Below are positions 17,613 through 26,699 of a stretch of DNA of 64,000 bases, one piece after another. This DNA comes from Pricia antarctica (GTDB lineage: Bacteria > Bacteroidota > Bacteroidia > Flavobacteriales > Flavobacteriaceae). Every line of letters starts with the position of its first letter. Position 1 is the stretch's first letter. The stretch spans positions 62,001 through 126,000 of the forward strand of contig DRGL01000084.1 in NCBI GenBank assembly GCA_011050085.1, in the 5' to 3' direction. The notes under the pieces were generated by a model that worked only from the letters and a program-made list of their open reading frames with translations, did not search any database and was not told the origin of the DNA. Made by a program: the position numbers and the translations under genes.

Positions 17613-18829
17613 TGAACAAAAAGGAAAAACGCAATAGGATATTTTTAGTCCTGTTGAGTTTATTTGTGGTAATGCTAGGGTACGGTATTTTATTGCCTAC
17701 CCTGCCCTACTATACCGAAAGATTGGCGCTAAAGGACAATCTGGACAAAGATACGATCAACTTCCATATCGGAATGTTGACCAGTATTTATCCGCTGTTC
17801 CAGCTCTTGTTCGTAATCGTTTGGGGCAAGCTTTCGGATAAATACGGTCGCAAGCCCCTGATTATAATCGGTCTTACCGGGTTCGTGGTGATGAACGTGC
17901 TAACGGGCTTGGCCACGTCACTTACAATGCTCTATATAGCCCGTATCATAGGAGGTATATTTACATCATCGGTCATTCCGGTCAGCAATGCCTATTTAAG
18001 CGATATTACCTCGGAAAAGCGACGGACGAAGATAATGGCCTGGTCCGGGGTGGCTATCAGTTCGGGTGTTATTTTTGGGCCTGTTCTGGGGGGATTTCTG
18101 TCGCAAACCAACCTGCACTTCAAATACACTTTTGGGGTGTTCCATTTAGATCGTTTTTCGGTTCCTTTTATTTTGGCCGCTCTTTTGGGTTTTGTTGTAG
18201 TACTGGTCATCGTAAAATGGTTGAAGAATACTGAAATAAGAAGTCGTATTGCTCCGAAGGTTGTTAAATTCAGTTTTTCGCTGGGTAAATATTTTATCGT
18301 TTTGTTGGTACTATCCTTTGTGATGCAATTTGTGATCACCTTATTTGAGACCGTATTTTCGATTTATGGGAAGGATGAGCTGGCGTTTACAAGCGATCAG
18401 GTGGGTATCGGTTTTATGCTTTGTGGTTCGGTAATGGCCGTTTTGCAACCTGTATTCGCAACCTATGGCGTAAAAATTCTAACCTCAAAACAGCAAATAG
18501 CACTGGGATTATTGATATCCGGAATTTCGTTAATCGTGTTCCCTTTCGTAAGCAATGAGCTATATGTTTATCTTATGATTATACTTTTCGCGGCTGGGGG
18601 AGCTATGGTAACACCCAATTTACTTGCAGCAGTTTCCTTAATATCCAAAGAAAACACGGGAAGGAATATATCCATACAAAGTTCCACCAACAGTATCGGT
18701 CAGATTTTGGGTCCGGTATTGGGAACTTGGCTGATCGCAGGTGGATTTTATTATCCTTTTATTATTGCCGGGGCAACCGCTTTGGTCGCTATGGGACTGG
18801 TTTATTTTCTGAAGAAACCCGATTTATAG
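17612..18829 (+). CDS. MFS transporter (DHA1-like, TetA-type)
   Basis: A 405-residue integral membrane protein with about 12 predicted helices. The first segment has GYGILLPTLPYYTERL and the loop between helices 2 and 3 has GKLSDKYGRKPLI, the hallmark of the major facilitator superfamily. It resembles drug/proton antiporters of the TetA group. The substrate is not readable. The start codon overlaps the copB stop by one base, so a role in the copper response, or in exporting a metal complex, is plausible but inferred only from this coupling. Confidence 0.88.
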   Translation: MNKKEKRNRIFLVLLSLFVVMLGYGILLPTLPYYTERLALKDNLDKDTINFHIGMLTSIYPLFQLLFVIVWGKLSDKYGRKPLIIIGLTGFVVMNVLTGLATSLTMLYIARIIGGIFTSSVIPVSNAYLSDITSEKRRTKIMAWSGVAISSGVIFGPVLGGFLSQTNLHFKYTFGVFHLDRFSVPFILAALLGFVVVLVIVKWLKNTEIRSRIAPKVVKFSFSLGKYFIVLLVLSFVMQFVITLFETVFSIYGKDELAFTSDQVGIGFMLCGSVMAVLQPVFATYGVKILTSKQQIALGLLISGISLIVFPFVSNELYVYLMIILFAAGGAMVTPNLLAAVSLISKENTGRNISIQSSTNSIGQILGPVLGTWLIAGGFYYPFIIAGATALVAMGLVYFLKKPDL

Positions 18830-18872
18830 GTTGATCAGGTTTTATTGGCCGAACAGCATAAAAAATATAGCG

Positions 18873-20066
18873 ATGGACCATAAATTTACAGGTAGAAAAC
18901 AAAGTAAAACGATATTTCAAAATGTTCCCAACAATGCAAAATATGTTGAGTTGGTCCATTCTGGAGAAGATTATTTCGCGCGGTTAAAACAAATAATTGA
19001 TAAGGCGGAAAAAGAAATCCATTTACAGACCTACATTTTTGAAAACGACGAAACCGGAAACCGTATAGCCACCTGTCTCAAGGAGGCCGCTCAACGCAAG
19101 GTAAAGGTATACGTCTTGTTGGATGCCTATGGTAGCGCAGCATTGCCCGATAGCTTTGCGCAGGATTTGGCGCAGCATGGTATTTTACTTCGGTTTTTTT
19201 CGCCTTTATTTTCCTTGAACAATTTTTATATCGGCAGACGGATGCATCATAAAATAGTGGTCGTCGATGAAAAAATAGCATTGATAGGCGGAATCAATAT
19301 TGCGGATAAATACCACGGAAACGCAACTACGGAACCTTGGTTGGACTATGCCGTTCAGTTAAATTGCCCGGCGGCTGAAAATCTGCAAAAATTATGTAGT
19401 GATTATTTTTTTAAAAAGGGAAGTTCCAAAAAAATTCCACCTGTCTTACATTCTGCCGGTAACGCACTTGTGGGGATTTTACAAAACGACTGGCTACGGC
19501 AAAAAACGGAAGTCTGTGATGCATATACGAATGCCTTGATTCATGCCGAAAAGGAAATAGTAATCGTAGGCTCGTATTTTTTGCCCGGAAGCAGAATAGC
19601 AAAGGCATTGAAAGAAGCTTGTAAAAGAGGATTAAAAACAACGGTGATCTTAGCTGGCATTAGCGATGTGCCGTTGGTGCGTAGGGCAACCGAACATTTA
19701 TACTTCTCTTTTCTAAATCATCATATGCAAATCTATGAGTGGAACAAATCCGTAGTGCATGGGAAAGCCGCGGTGGTCGATAACAAATGGTCCACCGTAG
19801 GCTCATTTAACCTGAACAGTCTTAGTTGTTATGGCAGTATTGAAATGAACGTAGAGATTCACTCCGCCGAATTTGCCGAAACTCTACGCGCTGAATTAGA
19901 TAAAGTTATCCGCGAGTCTAACGAAATTACTGGTAAGACACTTAGACAAAGAGCAGGTCTGATCAACAGGATGGCCAACTGGGTTTCCTATCAAATGGTA
20001 CGCACGACCATGCTTTTTCTAACCTTTCTTCCGCATTTAAGGTTTTTGAAAAATTATAGGTTGTAG
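18873..20066 (+). CDS. Phospholipase D-like protein (cardiolipin synthase type)
   Basis: A protein of about 397 residues with two HKD motifs: HHKIVVVDEKIALIGGIN (near residue 125) and HGKAAVVDNKWSTVGSFN (near 295). These form the two halves of a PLD active site; each has the histidine, lysine and aspartate. Transferase members of this family make cardiolipin from phosphatidylglycerol. There are no N-terminal membrane helices, unlike the classic Cls enzymes, so it is closer to ClsB/YbhO-type proteins. I chose the ATG at 18873; an in-frame TTG at 18831 is an alternative. It closes the plus-strand gene run before a shared hairpin. Confidence 0.85.
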   Translation: MDHKFTGRKQSKTIFQNVPNNAKYVELVHSGEDYFARLKQIIDKAEKEIHLQTYIFENDETGNRIATCLKEAAQRKVKVYVLLDAYGSAALPDSFAQDLAQHGILLRFFSPLFSLNNFYIGRRMHHKIVVVDEKIALIGGINIADKYHGNATTEPWLDYAVQLNCPAAENLQKLCSDYFFKKGSSKKIPPVLHSAGNALVGILQNDWLRQKTEVCDAYTNALIHAEKEIVIVGSYFLPGSRIAKALKEACKRGLKTTVILAGISDVPLVRRATEHLYFSFLNHHMQIYEWNKSVVHGKAAVVDNKWSTVGSFNLNSLSCYGSIEMNVEIHSAEFAETLRAELDKVIRESNEITGKTLRQRAGLINRMANWVSYQMVRTTMLFLTFLPHLRFLKNYRL

Positions 20067-20098
20067 CAAGTTGGCGATCGGTTAAATAGCCTAAAATA

Positions 20099-20125
20099 CC
20101 CCATGGAAAGGTCCATTCCATGGGA
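20099..20125. terminator. Bidirectional hairpin between convergent genes
   Basis: CCCATGGAA and TTCCATGGG form a perfect 9-bp stem with a seven-base loop, midway between the ends of the PLD-like gene (plus) and the multicopper oxidase gene (minus). On the minus strand a short T-rich run (TATTTTA) follows. A terminator used by both transcripts is the best reading. Confidence 0.6.
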
Positions 20126-20136
20126 TAGTCCAAAAA

Positions 20137-22419
20137 TCAATAGTTCATGTTAAGTCCGACCCCGAACCCCATATCACTGTCATAATGTGTCGTAATCCCT
20201 AAATTTCGGCTGGCTATGTAGCGTAACCCTCCCATATATTCCCTATCGGTATTCCACATAAGATTCATCCTCAGTCTTTTGGTTACCGGAATGTCATTGC
20301 GTTCAAACTGCAGCCTGACATTACCGTCCGTAAAAATTTCAGCCTGGGCCATTACGAGCATTGGTAAGGTGTAATTGACCCCTGCACTAGCCACAGCACG
20401 TTGGTCCTTTGTATTTTTTTGACCGAAAAGATTTTCCTCGACCTCATTATGCCCCAATTTTCTATAGCGCCAATCAAAGCCAACAAACGGCATCAGCCAT
20501 TGCATCTTTCCGATATACCGCCCTATGTGCGTCTCCGTTTCATAACCGTGCATGTCATTGTAGCCTAAACGCCATTCGGTGCCTATACTCCATCGTGTGC
20601 TTTGATACATCAGTTCCCCATCGTTACCGTTTGTTGCAAAATCGTTTTCCGCCATCAAATGAAATTCCCGATCGTCAGCAAATAATTTTCGTCGGGCCAA
20701 TTTTGGATCGGGTATCAAAGGGTTGGGTTTCTGGTCCTCATAGCTAAGTACCCTGCCCATACCGCTCATCATATGGTATAGAATATGACAATGGAAAAAC
20801 CAATCGCCTTCGGCATTCGCATTGAATTCCAAGGTATCCGTTTCCATAGGCATGATATCTACCACATTTTTCAACGGTGCATAGTCACCTTGCCCGTTCA
20901 ACAATCTGAAATCATGACCATGAAGGTGCATAGGGTGGCGCATCATGGAGTTGTTGTGTAAAATAATCCTCACATTTTCACCCTTTTTGATCAGTATTTT
21001 ATCAGCTTCGGAAACCACTTTATTGTCCAGGCTCCAAACATAACGGTTCATGTTTCCGGTAAGTTCAAAACGGAGCTCCTTAACGGGTGCATCCTTTGGA
21101 AGTGTAGTTTCTTCAGGTGATTTCAACATCGCGTAGTTCAGGGTCGTAATTTCCGATAGGGCATTGGAATTGCACTGGTCCCCGTCCATCTTCATGGCGT
21201 CCATGTCCTCCCCCACTTTCATCCCACTCATCCTACCATCGTTCTTTTTTGCTATTTCGCCGGTAATTTCTGGATACATAACAACGTTCATATCCATCTG
21301 GTTGAGACTCATTTGCATGCCCATATCATCTAGATCACCGTTCATTTTCATCATCCCGTTCATCATTTTCATGCCTTCGAAATATTTTAGTTTTGGCAAG
21401 GGCGCCGCCAATTGTTTAATGCCGTTCCCTAAATATAAAGAAGCGGACTTCGTCCTATCCTCGGGAGTGGCCAAGAATTCGTAGGATATGTCATCCGCAG
21501 GAATGGAAACCACAACGTCATAGGTTTCCGAAACCCCAATGATCAACCGATCAACTTCAACGGGATCGACATCGTTTCCATCATTGGCCACCACGGTCAA
21601 TTTACCTCCAGCATAGGTCAACCAAAAATAGGAAGAGGCCCCTCCATTGGAAACCCGCAACCGAACTTTATCCCCCGCCCTGAAAGTTTTGCCATCCGCA
21701 CCTTCCATCGGACCGACAAGCTGACTTTCGCTTTTACCGTTGATCAAGAACTTATCATAGTATACATCGCTAACATCCATCGCGTTCATACGTTTCCATT
21801 CGTTGCCGACCTTGGTCTTAAAATAACCCTGCCCTATGGCCTCGGCGTAGCTTTGGGTGGTTCCCTTTTTAATGGCGAACCAATCCGAGGCATTGTGCAA
21901 TAACCGATGGACATTTTCAGGCTTCATATCCGTCCACTCGCTCAATACCAAGGGGATACTGGGCAAATCGTCTATGCCCCTTCTAAACGTGGGGTCGCTT
22001 ATCTTCTTTTTCATTACAAAATTCCCGTACATCCCAATTTGTTCCTGAAGACCATAATGACTGTGGTACCAATGTGTGCCATTTTGGACTATCGGGAACG
22101 TATACTTATGGGTCGTATGTGGTTTTATGGGCATTTGGGTAATATACGGCACACCGTCTTCCTTGTTGGGAAGGAACAAGCCGTGCCAATGTAAGGCGGT
22201 TTCTTCCTCAAGCTCATTGTGAACGTATATTTCGGCAATATCGCCTTCGGTAAAAGTCAGTGTAGGCATGGGAATCTGCCCATTTACGGCAATGGCTTTC
22301 TTTTCCTTGCCCGTAAAATTGACAAGGGTATCTCGTACATAAAGATCGTAGCGCACCACGTCCTGAGCCTGCATTACAGCGCAAGATAGGATCATGAGAC
22401 AAAAAAATATTTTTTTCAT
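20137..22419 (-). CDS. copA: Multicopper oxidase (CopA-like) with a C-terminal CopB/PcoB-like barrel region
   Basis: A 760-residue protein with a signal peptide. Copper motifs: HWHG (77-80), HWYHSH (116-121), HPMHLHGHDF (near 494) and HCHILYHMMSGM (near 542), so all type 1, 2 and 3 sites are present. A methionine-rich stretch around residues 350-420 is typical of copper-resistance oxidases. After about residue 590 the sequence changes to one rich in aromatic beta-strands (WSIGTEWRLGYNDM, and later WNTDREYMGGLRYIA), resembling the outer-membrane CopB/PcoB barrel, which is normally a separate protein. It would oxidise Cu(I) in the periplasm or at the outer membrane. The fusion is discussed in the findings. 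Confidence 0.9.
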   Translation of the reverse strand: MKKIFFCLMILSCAVMQAQDVVRYDLYVRDTLVNFTGKEKKAIAVNGQIPMPTLTFTEGDIAEIYVHNELEEETALHWHGLFLPNKEDGVPYITQMPIKPHTTHKYTFPIVQNGTHWYHSHYGLQEQIGMYGNFVMKKKISDPTFRRGIDDLPSIPLVLSEWTDMKPENVHRLLHNASDWFAIKKGTTQSYAEAIGQGYFKTKVGNEWKRMNAMDVSDVYYDKFLINGKSESQLVGPMEGADGKTFRAGDKVRLRVSNGGASSYFWLTYAGGKLTVVANDGNDVDPVEVDRLIIGVSETYDVVVSIPADDISYEFLATPEDRTKSASLYLGNGIKQLAAPLPKLKYFEGMKMMNGMMKMNGDLDDMGMQMSLNQMDMNVVMYPEITGEIAKKNDGRMSGMKVGEDMDAMKMDGDQCNSNALSEITTLNYAMLKSPEETTLPKDAPVKELRFELTGNMNRYVWSLDNKVVSEADKILIKKGENVRIILHNNSMMRHPMHLHGHDFRLLNGQGDYAPLKNVVDIMPMETDTLEFNANAEGDWFFHCHILYHMMSGMGRVLSYEDQKPNPLIPDPKLARRKLFADDREFHLMAENDFATNGNDGELMYQSTRWSIGTEWRLGYNDMHGYETETHIGRYIGKMQWLMPFVGFDWRYRKLGHNEVEENLFGQKNTKDQRAVASAGVNYTLPMLVMAQAEIFTDGNVRLQFERNDIPVTKRLRMNLMWNTDREYMGGLRYIASRNLGITTHYDSDMGFGVGLNMNY

Positions 22420-22451
22420 GTTATTTCAATTTATTGAGTATGCTAGTTCTT

Positions 22452-23342
22452 TCAGTTTTTGGGTTCGATGGTTTCGACCGTGCTACCACAGCCCATCATC
22501 TGGGATCCATAATAGGGATTCTTTACGGCACTCTCCATACTTAACCAGTTCGCATCCTGCATTGGACAGTATTGGTAATAAATGGTAGCGTCAGGTCCGG
22601 AAATTTTAATGACCTCGTACATGTTCTTTGACAGGGCTTTGAAAAGGTTTCTTTGTTCGGTTATGTCCTTGCTTTCAGAAATGCTTTTCGCATCGGCGGT
22701 CAGGGGTTCCAACACTTTCATCAACGCCCTATGCACGTTCATTTCAAGAGACTCCATCTTTATCGATTTCAAAGAGGCCAATAATTTGCCGGCCTTGGCG
22801 GAAGCAGTATTGCCATCCGTTTTCACCATGGCATCCTTGACCCCAAAATAAGTATCGAAAGTCTTTTGAAGTGGATCGGAATCCTGCCCTTCCACAAGGG
22901 TTTTAGTATTCTCCGTTGCTATTGCCCCATGCTGTTCCCTATCCACACTGGAATCGTCACTTATTGTTGATACCTTGTTATGGTTTTCGGGAGCGACGGG
23001 TTTTCCCCTTTCATATTGACAACATTCCCCCAGTTTGGTGTAAGTTGCATCCGGGGCATAGTATTTTTCATTGTCGTAACCTGCCAAGGCCACTCGTTTT
23101 AAAATTTCGTCGGCATTGGTTCTAGTGCTGTCATAGGTGACCATAGCCATTTCAGTCTCTTTGTCATAATCCAAATAGGTCATATTTTTAAGGTTTCCTG
23201 CTTTTTCTATGTTTGTTTTGCATGTCTCACAGTTTCCATGGATTTTTAAATTTTCTGTCTTTGCATTTTTTATTTGGGCGTTGCCTACGTTGTACGATAG
23301 CATCATAACGACAACTATCAATAGATTGAATAGTGATTTCAT
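22452..23342 (-). CDS. HMA-domain plus DUF3347 periplasmic protein
   Basis: A 296-residue exported protein. After a signal peptide (to about residue 22) comes a heavy-metal-associated domain with GNCETCK, giving the metal pair C38 and C41. A linker rich in serine and glutamine leads to a DUF3347 domain (about 155-290) that includes YYQYCPM and ends near GCG. DUF3347 proteins accompany copper efflux systems in Bacteroidota and resemble the C-terminal copper-binding part of CusB-like adaptors. It lies 32 bases upstream of the multicopper oxidase gene on the same strand and is probably its operon partner, a periplasmic copper carrier. Confidence 0.85.
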   Translation of the reverse strand: MKSLFNLLIVVVMMLSYNVGNAQIKNAKTENLKIHGNCETCKTNIEKAGNLKNMTYLDYDKETEMAMVTYDSTRTNADEILKRVALAGYDNEKYYAPDATYTKLGECCQYERGKPVAPENHNKVSTISDDSSVDREQHGAIATENTKTLVEGQDSDPLQKTFDTYFGVKDAMVKTDGNTASAKAGKLLASLKSIKMESLEMNVHRALMKVLEPLTADAKSISESKDITEQRNLFKALSKNMYEVIKISGPDATIYYQYCPMQDANWLSMESAVKNPYYGSQMMGCGSTVETIEPKN

Positions 23343-23428
23343 TTTGAATGTTTTTAGATTATAAGGATATGATGCGAGACCAGCGAGGAATCGTTGAAAG
23401 ACAGATTTATGGCTGTCAGGGAACTAAA

Positions 23429-23812
23429 CTAAACCAGTTTTGGAGGGGACCAGATAGGAAAATATACTGATGCCGGAAGTTGTTGCTCGAATACCCAACC
23501 ATTCGATTTAGATGAAATAATCAAACGATTATTCTGGATTTCCAATTCTGGATAGCCAACCGAAACTACGGATATTGTCGGGCAATGGCATGTCTTGCCA
23601 CCAAGGCCATCATCGCAATTATCATTGTCATTATAGGGTTCGCTTTCTTCACAACAAGTGGTCTTTGCATTAGCATTTTTGCAACAACCGTACGAATCGA
23701 TATTTTGAGAACCAGCTACTTTAGAAACGGGTACATTGTTCCCAAAAACCAATGAAACTCTGCTCTGTGATGCAAGGAATAAAATTGAAAAAAGCACTAG
23801 TAGAAATTTCAT
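23429..23812 (-). CDS. Cys-rich exported small protein, 127 aa
   Basis: I start it at the ATG at 23812, which gives a clean signal peptide (MKFLLVLFSILFLASQS); an upstream ATG at 23866 would add 18 residues. The mature part has a cysteine cluster (GCCKN, TTCCEE, DNCDDG and CHC) followed by a beta-rich tail ending in PPKLV. Flavobacterial metal-resistance operons often open with a small protein of this shape. A role in binding copper outside the cytoplasm is inferred from the cysteines and from its position 86 bases upstream of the HMA-DUF3347 gene. No named family is recognised. Confidence 0.65.
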   Translation of the reverse strand: MKFLLVLFSILFLASQSRVSLVFGNNVPVSKVAGSQNIDSYGCCKNANAKTTCCEESEPYNDNDNCDDGLGGKTCHCPTISVVSVGYPELEIQNNRLIISSKSNGWVFEQQLPASVYFPIWSPPKLV

Positions 23813-24236
23813 TTTCAATTTTAAAATTACGAGTAAAATTATATCCTTTTTCCATCCTAAATTCACAATTCAATGTTAATAATTTCCATCGATATAATCT
23901 GTTATCAAAAATGATAAATAACTGATTATGTGATTATTGTCTACTTAATTCATCAACTTATTTTTTGCAACTGGGTACTGTAGTATTTGAACCTGAAGCG
24001 TAATAGAGCCTAATATCTAGCTAAGGAAATTCCCACTGCTAAGTGCTTAATTCTCGTAAATTGATTTTTTTCATTGAATTAAAAATTCAAGTATTAGCGA
24101 TACTTCCTTAAAATTTGAATATTTTTATTTAGAGGATAAAAATCGACTTTCCCATAACCGGCTGATTTATGCCGAAAATTAGCAAATGCTTGCAAGTAGG
24201 GGTCAGTCAATCATGAAACCTCAAATATTAAGCAAA
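23813..24236. other. AT-rich divergent intergenic region
   Basis: A 424-base gap between the Cys-rich protein (minus) and the sorbosone-dehydrogenase-like gene (plus). I see no coding sequence. It holds an inverted repeat at 23902-23917, described separately, and long A/T runs that suit Bacteroidota promoters. No clear -33/-7 pair could be fixed. Confidence 0.6.
23902..23917. promoter_or_regulatory. Inverted repeat TTATCA-aaaa-TGATAA, possible operator
   Basis: A perfect 6-bp inverted repeat with a four-base spacer lies 90 bases upstream of the Cys-rich copper-cluster gene and about 320 bases upstream of the plus-strand gene. The geometry suits a dimeric regulator. No copper regulator gene is adjacent, so the factor is unknown. 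Confidence 0.35.
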
Positions 24237-25505
24237 ATGAAATCACTGATAGGTATACTATTGTTTACGGCAACTTTCTTCTGTCGGTCACAGACCGTAG
24301 ATTCGCTCCCCCCGATATCCGAATCCAAATCGGTTTCTAACTATTCGAAAGTAATCGGTTGGAAGGATGGTCGTACGCCGACCGCACCTAAGGGCTTTAC
24401 TGTAACAAAATATGCGGACGGATTCGAGAATCCCCGTTGGATGTATACGACACCTAACGGCGATGTATTGGTCGCCCAGAGCAATTCGAACTATCCATTA
24501 TGGAAGAAAATCGGGGCTTGGTTCATTGGTGCTTCAAAATCCAAAAGCTTTAAGAACAGTGCGGATGTCATCACTTTATTGCGCGATACCGACAAAGACG
24601 GTACTCCCGATGTACGCGAAACCTTCCTTGACAGGGAACTGAACCAGCCTTTTGGTATGCTCATCATGGATAATTGGTTCTATGTCGCCAATACCGATGC
24701 GCTGTTGCGCGTTACCTACGATACCGGACAACTGAAAATTAACGGGCCTGCGGAACGGATTATCGATTTGCCGGCGGGGAAGGCCAACCGGCACTGGACC
24801 CGTAATATTATCGCAAATAGCGATAGTTCGAAAATCTACATCGCAGTGGGCAGCGGCAGCAACATTGCCGAAAAAGGACTGGAAAAGGAGGTACTGAAAG
24901 CGAATATATTAGAGATAAATCCCGATGGAACAGGTCTTAGGGTCTTTGCTTCGGGACTCCGTAACCCCGTAGGTATGGATCTGCAACCCGCAACCGGTGC
25001 CTTGTGGACGGCCGTCAACGAGCGCGATGGTCTGGGTAATAATTTGGTGCCCGATTACCTTGCCGAGGTCAAGGAGAACGGTTTCTACGGATGGCCCTAT
25101 GTATATTATGGCCAGAACGAGGATCCCAGGGTCAAGTACATCAAGCCCGAAAAAGTGGGGGAAACCCTGCTGCCCGATGTCAACCTTGGTCCACATACGG
25201 CCTCTTTGGGATTGTTGTTCTACACAGGTGAAACTTTTCCAGAAAAATATCGTCACGGGGCTTTCGTGGCCCAGCACGGATCGTGGAACAGGAACATATT
25301 GTCAGGCTATAAAGTAGTTTACGTTCCGTTCTCAAATGGAAAACCTTCGGGCGCGCCCGAAGATTTCCTGACAGGCTTCGTTGTCGATCCGGAAAAAGAT
25401 GAAGTCTACGGACGCCCCGTAGGAGTGGTCGATTTGCCCGATGGTTCCTTATTGGTGACCGATGACATAACCAACACCATTTGGAGGGTCAGCGCGGATG
25501 AATAG
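24237..25505 (+). CDS. Sorbosone/PQQ-dependent sugar dehydrogenase-like protein
   Basis: About 422 residues from the ATG at 24237, chosen because it opens directly on a signal peptide (MKSLIGILLFTATFFC); ATGs at 24213 and 24186 are in frame. The body is a six-bladed beta-propeller of the GdhB/sorbosone dehydrogenase type, with repeated strands such as FENPRWM, LRNPVGMDL and RPVGVVDLPDGSLLV. HGSWNR and DTDKDGTPD, a calcium-loop-like segment, are present. Family members oxidise sugars or aldoses with PQQ and calcium in the periplasm. No cytochrome c domain is attached and no PQQ synthesis gene is visible, so cofactor supply is unclear. Confidence 0.85.
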   Translation: MKSLIGILLFTATFFCRSQTVDSLPPISESKSVSNYSKVIGWKDGRTPTAPKGFTVTKYADGFENPRWMYTTPNGDVLVAQSNSNYPLWKKIGAWFIGASKSKSFKNSADVITLLRDTDKDGTPDVRETFLDRELNQPFGMLIMDNWFYVANTDALLRVTYDTGQLKINGPAERIIDLPAGKANRHWTRNIIANSDSSKIYIAVGSGSNIAEKGLEKEVLKANILEINPDGTGLRVFASGLRNPVGMDLQPATGALWTAVNERDGLGNNLVPDYLAEVKENGFYGWPYVYYGQNEDPRVKYIKPEKVGETLLPDVNLGPHTASLGLLFYTGETFPEKYRHGAFVAQHGSWNRNILSGYKVVYVPFSNGKPSGAPEDFLTGFVVDPEKDEVYGRPVGVVDLPDGSLLVTDDITNTIWRVSADE

Positions 25506-25655
25506 TTCTTAAAGAATAAACTCATCATTCTTGGACTACCCCGATAAGCTTTCGGATATATCCATCTATTTTCGCAGTAAATATGACTTTATTTTCTTGG
25601 CAAGACCAATTTTAGCAAAACCTAATTATTGTTAAATTTTAACAAGCCAAATATG

Positions 25656-25693
25656 GTAAAACCCAGACACAGCCGACATTGTGTGGATTTTAC
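25656..25693. terminator. Long imperfect hairpin
   Basis: The arms GTAAAACCCAGACACA and TGTGTGGATTTTAC pair with one mismatch and a two-base bulge around an eight-base loop. It lies between two converging genes and could stop transcription from either side. Confidence 0.4.
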
Positions 25694-25705
25694 TAAAATA
25701 GTTTC

Positions 25706-25728
25706 GAAATGAGCTTGTTCTTCATTTC
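25706..25728. terminator. Second hairpin, GAAATGA...TCATTTC
   Basis: A perfect 7-bp stem with a nine-base loop directly after the longer hairpin, about 85 bases beyond the LysR stop codon. A role in ending the LysR transcript is possible. Confidence 0.35.
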
Positions 25729-25814
25729 AAACTTTTGGATTTCATGTAGATTTCCATAATTGTGAATAGAATCTCTCGGAAGCTAATTTTTTGCTCTAAG
25801 CTGTAAATATATAT

Positions 25815-26699
25815 TCAAAGAAAATTCAAAATAGGTTGTAGCGCAGGGTTTCGGTTATCTTTTTTCCACAGGGCATATAACACCGCACGTTGTGGAATAT
25901 TGGGTATTTCAAGGAACTTTACGCCCATCTTAAAGCCCTTTTGTAGTGAAGTGGGGATGATGGCCACCCCCAGTCCACTTTCCACCAATTTAAAAATCGT
26001 ATGCGCATGAACGGATTTATGGGTAACCACGGGCGTAAAACCCTTGTCCTCGCAAATACTCATGATTTTGTCATAGTACAGTGAACTGTAATCCGATGAA
26101 AACAGGATAAAATGTTCGGTGGAAACCTGATCTATTCCGGTAAAGTTCGTTTTGTTCAGAAAATGCCCCTTGGGCAGTACCAGCGAAAAGGTATCCGTAA
26201 AAACAGCCTTCAGCTGAAGGTTTTGTGGCACGCGGGACAGACGCACAAAGCCCAGGTCCAGTTGATCTTTTTCCAAAGCTTCCACTTGGGCGGTGTTGGC
26301 CAATTCCTTTAAGCTGAACTGGATCTTCGGCAGTTGCCCATTGGCCTTGACCAATAAATCGGGCAGGACCGATTGCATCGCCGAACCCAGAAAACCTATG
26401 CGCACCTCACCCAGACTCCCGGTCTGCACGAGTTTGGTCTGCTTCAGTGTAAAGTCCAAATGGTTGAAAATATAATCCACCTCTTTCTTTAAATAGGTTC
26501 CGGCTGCCGTCAAGCTTACCTTGCGTTTATCCCTGATAAACAACTTTACGTCCAGAATATCCTCCATCTGCTTGATCTGCCGGCTCAGGCCGGGCTGCGA
26601 GATACAGAGCCTTTCCGCCGCTTTCCTAAAGTGCAGTTCTTCGGCCACGGCCAAAAAATAGTAGAAATGTCGTAGTTCTAGTTGATAACCCATAGGCAT
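25815..26699 (-). CDS. LysR-family transcriptional regulator
   Basis: A 294-residue regulator. The N-terminal helix-turn-helix is clear (HFYYFLAVAEELHFRKAAER, then ISQPGLSRQIKQ), followed by the two-lobed effector-binding domain. It is read away from hutH, with 78 bases between the two likely starts, the standard arrangement for a LysR protein controlling the neighbouring operon. Its ligand is probably a histidine-pathway intermediate such as urocanate, by inference. Most characterised hut operons use the GntR-type HutC repressor, so this is a different solution. An ATG at 26693 is equally possible as the start. Confidence 0.92.
   Translation of the reverse strand: MPMGYQLELRHFYYFLAVAEELHFRKAAERLCISQPGLSRQIKQMEDILDVKLFIRDKRKVSLTAAGTYLKKEVDYIFNHLDFTLKQTKLVQTGSLGEVRIGFLGSAMQSVLPDLLVKANGQLPKIQFSLKELANTAQVEALEKDQLDLGFVRLSRVPQNLQLKAVFTDTFSLVLPKGHFLNKTNFTGIDQVSTEHFILFSSDYSSLYYDKIMSICEDKGFTPVVTHKSVHAHTIFKLVESGLGVAIIPTSLQKGFKMGVKFLEIPNIPQRAVLYALWKKDNRNPALQPILNFL

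Larger units (their letters stand above)
25506..25814. other. Intergenic region between convergent genes
   Basis: A 309-base gap between the sorbosone-dehydrogenase-like gene and the LysR gene. I see no coding sequence. It contains a weak stem just after the first stop (AAGAAT with ATTCTT near 25515-25535) and two stronger hairpins at 25656-25693 and 25706-25728. Confidence 0.6.

Noticed and set aside
18831-18872. TTG start giving 14 more residues to the PLD-like protein
   Set aside because: The extra residues show no family pattern and an ATG at 18873 is available. I could not exclude the TTG fully.
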